DNA from: UBA11612 sp963976395
GTDB lineage: Bacteria > Pseudomonadota > Alphaproteobacteria > Rhodospirillales > Rhodospirillaceae
Direction of reading: 5' to 3'
Length of the DNA: 10,743 nucleotides
Assembly: GCA_963976395.1 (NCBI GenBank)
Contig: CAXBLG010000098.1
Location: 1 to 10,743, forward strand
How positions within the stretch are numbered: the stretch's first letter is position 1; every line of letters begins with the position of its first letter. The position numbers and the translations under genes are program-made. Below are positions 6,981-10,743 of the stretch, piece by piece. A model generated the notes under the pieces. The model did not search any database, was not told where the DNA came from, and saw only the letters and a program-made list of their open reading frames with translations.

Positions 6981-7391
6981 ATGGTGCGGTTTGTTAGATA
7001 TGTTCTTATATTTGCTTTGATGGCAAACCAACCGGTATTGTCGGATGCGCTTGGCGCCGTGTCGCATGTCCATGACGAGAAAGCAGGTCATCACGGCATT
7101 GGGCATGATTTCGTCGGCGCTCCGCATCAAAATAGCCGTGACATAGCTGTGACAGACGCAACGTCAGACATTTCTGATGAGACTTTTGCAGTCGATCAGG
7201 CATCGGCTAAACATAGTAATATTCCGTGCTGCACGCTTATTGGCGGCATGTGCGTTGCGTTGATTGTAGAAGCGTTATGCCTGTCGAAGAGTCATGCACA
7301 GAGTAAATTTCACGCACTCATTTTGAGAGTTTTGGCTGGCGTCCAGCCAGAACCTACTTTCCCACCCCCAAGAACCGTGTCTCATTTCTGA
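6981..7391 (+). CDS. putative exported His/Cys-rich small protein
   Basis: A 136-residue protein I cannot assign to a named family. It begins with a signal-peptide-like segment (MVRFVRYVLIFALMANQP, possible cleavage around residues 21-26). The next stretch is rich in His and Asp (H29, H31, H37, H38, H42, H49). A CC pair at 83-84 in a CCTLIGGMC hydrophobic segment (83-91), C100, and a proline-rich end PTFPPPRTV follow. Small exported proteins with this layout (His-rich front, PCC-type hydrophobic patch, PPR near the end) occur beside heavy-metal efflux or sensing genes in proteobacteria, and a periplasmic metal-binding role is a reasonable guess. The ATG at 6981 follows an AGGG stretch. The gene is preceded by an FNR-type promoter and followed, after 283 bases, by the Cys-containing sigma factor. 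Function unknown. Confidence 0.65.
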   Translation: MVRFVRYVLIFALMANQPVLSDALGAVSHVHDEKAGHHGIGHDFVGAPHQNSRDIAVTDATSDISDETFAVDQASAKHSNIPCCTLIGGMCVALIVEALCLSKSHAQSKFHALILRVLAGVQPEPTFPPPRTVSHF

Positions 7392-7397
7392 GCGATC

Positions 7398-7425
7398 TGA
7401 CCAAATATCGTGGTCAGCAGATTTT
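7398..7425 (+). terminator. possible terminator after the exported protein
   Basis: TGACCA (7398-7403) and TGGTCA (7411-7416) form a perfect 6-bp stem with a 7-nt loop, six bases after the stop codon. A short TTTT follows at 7422-7425 after a GCAGA spacer. The T-run is short and displaced, so termination may be partial and could let some transcripts reach the sigma factor gene. The rest of the gap to 7674 shows no gene or clear promoter. Confidence 0.4.
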
Positions 7426-7674
7426 CCGTCTGCGGTTCGACACACCCTTTGTTTACCAGTCGGCATTTGCCGAGGATTACGGCTCATCGACTTCACGTCG
7501 GCATAGCCCGCGTTCAACTGAAACAAAATGGCGTTGTCTGACATCTGACTGAAGAAACCGTACGCGGATTCTGCGGTCGCCATATCCACGAATAGCTCCG
7601 TCACTCGAAATATCTTGGTGAGGGGCATTCGAGCAAATACATGGTTTCGATGACAAATGATGGTGGAGGTATAA

Positions 7675-8298
7675 ATGGCAAGCCAATGTGTAGCGGTAGC
7701 GTTGCCGCAGCGCCGGGAACGGAAGAACGCACAACCCGAGCCAATTGATCCGGAATTAACACAGTTAATCTTGCAGTCCCGCGGTAATTTTCTACGTTAT
7801 CTGGGACGGCGTTTAGGAAATCGAGAAGACGCCGAAGACATTCTTCAAGAGTTTTATTTGCGGGTTATCACCAAAGCCGATCAGATCAGAGACACGACAT
7901 CAACGATGGCGTGGTTGTGGACGGTGCTGAAATCGGTTCTGATTGATCACATTCGACGCCGAACGGTGGAAAGACAAGGGTTGCAATTGATGATAGAAGA
8001 ATGGGTAGCGATTCACCCCGATCAAGCGCAAGACGATCAAGCACAATGTTCTTGCTTGTATAAACTGGTTCCGACGCTCAAGCCCGAATACGCAGATGCG
8101 TTGGTGCGCATTGATTTAGAAGAAGCATCTCAAGAAGATGTTGCCCGGACGCTTGAAATCAGTCCCGGGAATATGAGAGTGCGGCTACATCGTGCACGGC
8201 AGGCCCTTAGACAGGCACTTCAACACTCCTGTAACGAGTGCAAAGAGCGTGAGTGCTTTCTTAGAGGCGAAGAATCGACGGCACGCCAAGAACATTGA
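7675..8298 (+). CDS. ECF sigma factor, CorE-like with CxC motif
   Basis: A 207-residue extracytoplasmic-function sigma factor. Region sigma2 (about 28-95) has the characteristic DAEDILQEFYLRV (52-64) that binds core polymerase and the -10 region. Region sigma4 (about 130-182) has a helix-turn-helix with ASQEDVARTLEIS (151-163) and RVRLHRARQAL (168-178) for the -35. Between them lies C125-S-C127, and after sigma4 a short Cys-rich tail C186-N-E-C189-K-E-R-E-C194. CorE of Myxococcus xanthus (ECF44) has a CxC in the same linker and a C-terminal Cys-rich domain, and is switched by copper redox state without an anti-sigma factor. No anti-sigma gene is nearby here, which fits. The tail seems to lack the last cysteines (CxC) I expect in relatives. 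GGAGG at 7665-7669 gives a strong start. It probably directs metal-responsive genes; which ones is unknown. Confidence 0.88.
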   Translation: MASQCVAVALPQRRERKNAQPEPIDPELTQLILQSRGNFLRYLGRRLGNREDAEDILQEFYLRVITKADQIRDTTSTMAWLWTVLKSVLIDHIRRRTVERQGLQLMIEEWVAIHPDQAQDDQAQCSCLYKLVPTLKPEYADALVRIDLEEASQEDVARTLEISPGNMRVRLHRARQALRQALQHSCNECKERECFLRGEESTARQEH

Positions 8299-8543
8299 CG
8301 GTAAGTTGAATGGTGTGACGCCGCTTAGACAACAAAGCTAAGATTCGAATAATTATATTATGACGGCATTTTTGCGTAGCGTGCCGGGCACTGAGAAAAC
8401 GGCTTGTTTTGTCGTGAGTTTCTGCATTTGTACGTATTATCTGGAATAGGTGCGGCCTTGATTACACCCTTCTCTCGATTCGGCAAATTTCTAGAGGTAT
8501 CGCATCCCGGCCCGGCTAATTTTGCAACCAACGAGATGCTGTC

Positions 8544-9614
8544 ATGGCTAAAGTCCAAACCATAGGCGTTTTAACCTCGGGCGGTGACTGCGCCGGCCTG
8601 AACGCCGTAATCCGCGCGGTCACCCAGCATGCGGTAGGAACATATGGCTGGCGCGTCCTGGGTCTCCGCCAAGGCCATTTAGGCCTCTTGGAAACGCCTC
8701 CGGCTGTTGTCGATATGATCTTAGACAGCGCTACACACGATCTTCTCAGATCAGGCGGTACCGTACTGGGCACCACGACGAAGGGCGATCCGTTTAGTTT
8801 TACGGAGCCAGATGGAACCGTCCGCGATAGATCCACCGATGTGATCTCTGCGATAAGAAATCTTGCCATAGACGCTCTTGTGGTGATCGGCGGTGACGGC
8901 AGCATGCGCCTGTTTGACCGCTTGTGCCGGCTGGGGAATCTGCGTTGGGTAGGCATCCCGAAAACCATCGATAACGATGTGCCCGGCACGGACTTTACCG
9001 TGGGCTTCTTTACCGCTGTGGAGGTGGTGACAGATGCTTTAGACCGATTGTCTTCCACCGCTGCGAGTCACCGGCGTATCATGGTGCTAGAAGTTATGGG
9101 ACGGGACTCGGGGTTTATTGCCCTGTTCGGTGGCATTGCCGGCGGTGCTGACATCATCCTAGTGCCCGAGCTTGATTACGATATGGAGGTGCTCACCGAG
9201 AATGTCCGACGTATCACCGAGGGTCGACCCAATCCGGTGCTGGTGGTTGTGGCCGAGGGGGTAAAACCGCCGCCGGGTATCCCTACTGCGACAAGCCAAG
9301 CTGGCGCAGGGACGGTCATCGCTACGGAACTTCAGAAGCGTACCGGTATCGATGCCCGCTGTACCGTTTTAGGGCATCTTCAACGAGGCGGAGTGCCGAC
9401 GGCCTTTGACAGGATACTCGCAACCTCTTTTGGCGTGAGGGCTGTAGACGTGCTCGCGGGCACTAAAAGCGCACGTCTGGTCGCGTGGAAAGAAGGAACG
9501 GTAGTCGATATTCCAATGGCCGAGGTTATCACAGGACCACAGAAAGTTGCCCATGAGTCACTGTTGCTGAAGACCGCAACATCAATAGGTATTTACATTG
9601 GTGGGCACGGTTAA
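8544..9614 (+). CDS. 6-phosphofructokinase
   Basis: A 356-residue cytosolic glycolytic enzyme that phosphorylates fructose 6-phosphate to fructose 1,6-bisphosphate. Visible motifs: TSGGDCAGLN (11-20) at the phosphoryl-donor site, GGDGS (116-120), PKTIDND (139-145) with the catalytic aspartate D143, MGRDSG (185-190) binding fructose 6-phosphate, EGV (residues 245 on), and GHLQRGG near the C-terminus. GGDGS has the glycine of ATP enzymes while PKTIDND has the lysine found in pyrophosphate enzymes. This mixed G/K type occurs in both ATP- and PPi-dependent group III enzymes, so the donor is not certain. The length is normal. The ATG at 8544 begins the conserved first strand; there is no strong Shine-Dalgarno (ACGAGATG upstream). 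The 245 bases before it hold only weak A/T-rich promoter-like stretches. It stands alone and converges with the HiPIP gene. Confidence 0.94.
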   Translation: MAKVQTIGVLTSGGDCAGLNAVIRAVTQHAVGTYGWRVLGLRQGHLGLLETPPAVVDMILDSATHDLLRSGGTVLGTTTKGDPFSFTEPDGTVRDRSTDVISAIRNLAIDALVVIGGDGSMRLFDRLCRLGNLRWVGIPKTIDNDVPGTDFTVGFFTAVEVVTDALDRLSSTAASHRRIMVLEVMGRDSGFIALFGGIAGGADIILVPELDYDMEVLTENVRRITEGRPNPVLVVVAEGVKPPPGIPTATSQAGAGTVIATELQKRTGIDARCTVLGHLQRGGVPTAFDRILATSFGVRAVDVLAGTKSARLVAWKEGTVVDIPMAEVITGPQKVAHESLLLKTATSIGIYIGGHG

Positions 9615-9792
9615 CGGTGGTCGACTCCTTGTAAACTTGACGGGTGCGGTCCAATTTATCTGGCCCAGTTTTACCGCCTGGATGGTGATTGGTGTGATTG
9701 GTTCTCGCCGGGAGCAGGTCAACCCCCTGGCAATCTATATGAGAACCGCTCACGATGGAGAAAGGCGAGTGCCTAGAGAACGGTATTCGTAG

Positions 9793-9822
9793 CCTCAGCG
9801 GTGAATTAAGTGCTGTCTGAGG
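9793..9822. terminator. hairpin between convergent genes
   Basis: CCTCAG (9793-9798) and CTGAGG (9817-9822) form a 6-bp stem with an 18-nt loop in the 252-base gap between the phosphofructokinase and HiPIP stop codons. There is no T-run on either side, so a role as a bidirectional terminator is only a guess from position. The rest of the gap (9615-9866) shows no recognisable gene. Confidence 0.25.
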
Positions 9823-9866
9823 GTTGAATGAGTATTCAAGCGTAACAATGCACGCCTGCGTAGCGA

Positions 9867-10190
9867 TTAACTGGACTTTGGGCTCCAGACATCGCAATAG
9901 CCGCCGGCGTTGGTGGGTCCGCTGAATATTTGGCAACCCCCGCATGGAGGTGTGCCGTCCTCTGGAACGAAGTATGCGCATCCAGAACACAGTTTTTCTG
10001 GGTAAGGCGATTCTTCTGTAAAGTTCAGTGACTCGCGAAGGCTCGGGTTAGACTCTGACGCGGTCAAATCCACGCAAACGCTGCGGGTCTCCGCGCCATG
10101 GCTCCTGGCTCCGGATAGAAACGCTCCCGCTACCACCAAATTACAGCCGTCGCGCAGCAACACTCGCCGCGAAAATTTCAGACCTGACAT
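9867..10190 (-). CDS. high-potential iron-sulfur protein (HiPIP), Tat-exported
   Basis: A 107-residue periplasmic electron carrier with one [4Fe-4S] cluster, working at high redox potential. It starts with a twin-arginine signal (SRRVLLRDG, residues 7-15, then a hydrophobic stretch and a likely cut near 31-33), as needed to export a folded cluster protein. The four cluster ligands read C68-x2-C71-x14-C86-x12-C99 with the aromatic residues typical of HiPIPs (CAYF, YCDVW). Extra cysteines at 16, 39 and 83 are unusual; C16 lies in the signal peptide. The start at 10190 is chosen because AAGGAGG sits just upstream at ideal spacing and the Tat motif follows at once; an in-frame start 20 codons earlier would displace the signal. 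HiPIPs pass electrons from the bc1 complex or from sulfur or iron oxidation to oxidases or photosynthetic centres; which partner applies here cannot be told. The gene is a single unit. Confidence 0.93.
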   Translation of the reverse strand: MSGLKFSRRVLLRDGCNLVVAGAFLSGARSHGAETRSVCVDLTASESNPSLRESLNFTEESPYPEKLCSGCAYFVPEDGTPPCGGCQIFSGPTNAGGYCDVWSPKSS

Positions 10191-10743
10191 ACTTGCTCCT
10201 CCTTTATGCTTACTAGGGCAACTTGGCCACGAAGGCCCATACCACTCCATTTAAATTTTATATGCCCATCAACAATTGCGAATACCTTATCAGTTATAAT
10301 AGCGCTCACTTATTGCAGCACTCACTGGCTTTGATCTCTAAATGAAAGCCGTCCGGACACTGGCAACTCTTCTAGATGCTGACTTGGTCCTTTCCTTTCA
10401 TCTGTCGAAAGTAGAGTTCCTGCGTCAACTGTTCGCGTCCTGGAATTTAAACCGGTTCAGATGAGATTCTCCAGCCTTTGTGATGCCTCAGGGTTTGTCT
10501 CGCGGCATATTAACTGCACCATCGGCGTCCTATTCCAAATTACGTTATGCGACCCCACGTTGTTGCGCTCAAGGCACAAATCCTCTCTCCGCCGCGAAGT
10601 TCTCCAAAAAGGAGATGTCATTTACTATAGGACAAGATCTCTACAATACTGAACGCGCTTTGCAATGTTCCTACCCATGGCCAAGATTGGCTCGCGAGGA
10701 AGCCGCGTCGGTATAACTTAGCGCTGGACTTTCAGACTCATGA
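10191..10743. other. 553-base region without a recognised gene
   Basis: The first 100 or so bases should hold the HiPIP promoter; on the minus strand a TATAAA-like -10 lies at 10256-10262 without a clear -35. On the plus strand a perfect TATAAT stands at 10295-10300, but no good -35 precedes it. A 40-codon open frame starts at ATG 10342 and ends at 10464, overlapping (ATGA) a second open frame (10461-10652). Another open frame covers 10480-10716. None has a Shine-Dalgarno sequence or a recognisable product, and the overlapping frames argue against all three. The stretch reaches the window edge, so it may be the 5' flank of a gene outside. Confidence 0.45.
10295..10300 (+). promoter_or_regulatory. 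consensus -10 hexamer, possible divergent promoter
   Basis: TATAAT matches the sigma70 -10 consensus exactly and points away from the HiPIP gene. The sequence at the expected -35 position (about 10271-10277) is a poor match, so a promoter here would need an activator. No gene with a convincing start lies directly downstream. Confidence 0.3.

Noticed and set aside
7275..7628. 117-codon minus-strand open frame between the exported protein and the sigma factor
   Set aside because: The first 60 residues look protein-like, but there is no ribosome-binding site, it runs through the hairpin at 7398-7416 and antisense into the gene at 6981, and I recognise no family. Worth a BLASTX of 7430-7640 as a possible gene remnant.
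8364..8396. short hairpins downstream of the sigma factor (CGGCA...TGCCG and GTGCC-G-GGCAC)
   Set aside because: Five-bp arms with no T-run; not strong enough to call a terminator.
9598..9792. 64-codon open frame after phosphofructokinase
   Set aside because: GTG start inside the end of the kinase gene, no ribosome-binding site, no family resemblance.
10331..10344. possible second FNR box (TTGATCTCTAAATG)
   Set aside because: Only the left half-site matches; the right half differs at most positions.
10480..10716. 78-codon open frame near the window end, overlapping another at 10461-10652
   Set aside because: Two long overlapping frames on the same strand, neither with a Shine-Dalgarno or familiar motifs; the apparent AAAAAGGAG at about 10605-10613 is too close to the next ATG to act as a ribosome-binding site.

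Overview
The window looks like chromosomal DNA of a mid-GC proteobacterium. The supports are a Tat-exported high-potential iron-sulfur protein (HiPIP), an FNR-type operator, a phosphofructokinase of the PKTIDND type, and a metal-efflux cluster of a kind common in beta- and gammaproteobacteria. HiPIPs are typical of phototrophic, sulfur- or iron-oxidising and some denitrifying or methylotrophic proteobacteria, but nothing here fixes the genus. I see no tRNA, rRNA, CRISPR array, transposase or integrase.

Region 1 (about 111-6512, all +) is a metal-handling and stress cluster. A CBS-CBS-BON protein (111-809) ends in a strong terminator. Then come a 55-residue His-rich membrane protein (1043-1210), a two-helix DUF5676-like membrane protein (1338-1595) and a heavy-metal P-type ATPase (1621-3972). 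The ATPase has an unusual CPD membrane motif and an N-terminal metal-binding-like domain with both CxxC cysteines replaced by serine. Next is a broken gene for a small exported protein (4063-4583, one nonsense codon and one frameshift). A second CBS-CBS-BON paralogue (4613-5305) follows, closely followed by an FAD-dependent oxidoreductase of the geranylgeranyl-reductase type with a Cys-rich tail (5331-6512). The two CBS-BON paralogues thus bracket the efflux module.

Region 2 (6513-8298) is a regulatory block. A 468-base gap holds a terminator, an 11-bp perfect inverted repeat and a perfect FNR box placed for a class II FNR-activated promoter. This promoter would drive a small exported His/Cys-rich protein (6981-7391). 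Downstream is an ECF sigma factor (7675-8298) with a CxC motif between sigma2 and sigma4 and a short Cys-rich tail. That is the architecture of CorE-type, metal-responsive sigma factors that work without an anti-sigma factor.

Region 3 (8544-10743) holds a 6-phosphofructokinase (+) convergent with the HiPIP gene (-). It is followed by about 550 bases in which I recognise no gene.

Working model (inference): region 1 exports a soft metal, probably copper, with adenylate-sensing CBS-BON proteins tied to cell energy state. The CorE-like sigma factor and the FNR-controlled exported protein may sense metal and oxygen status. The link between sigma factor and efflux operon is not shown by the sequence: I found no shared promoter motif.
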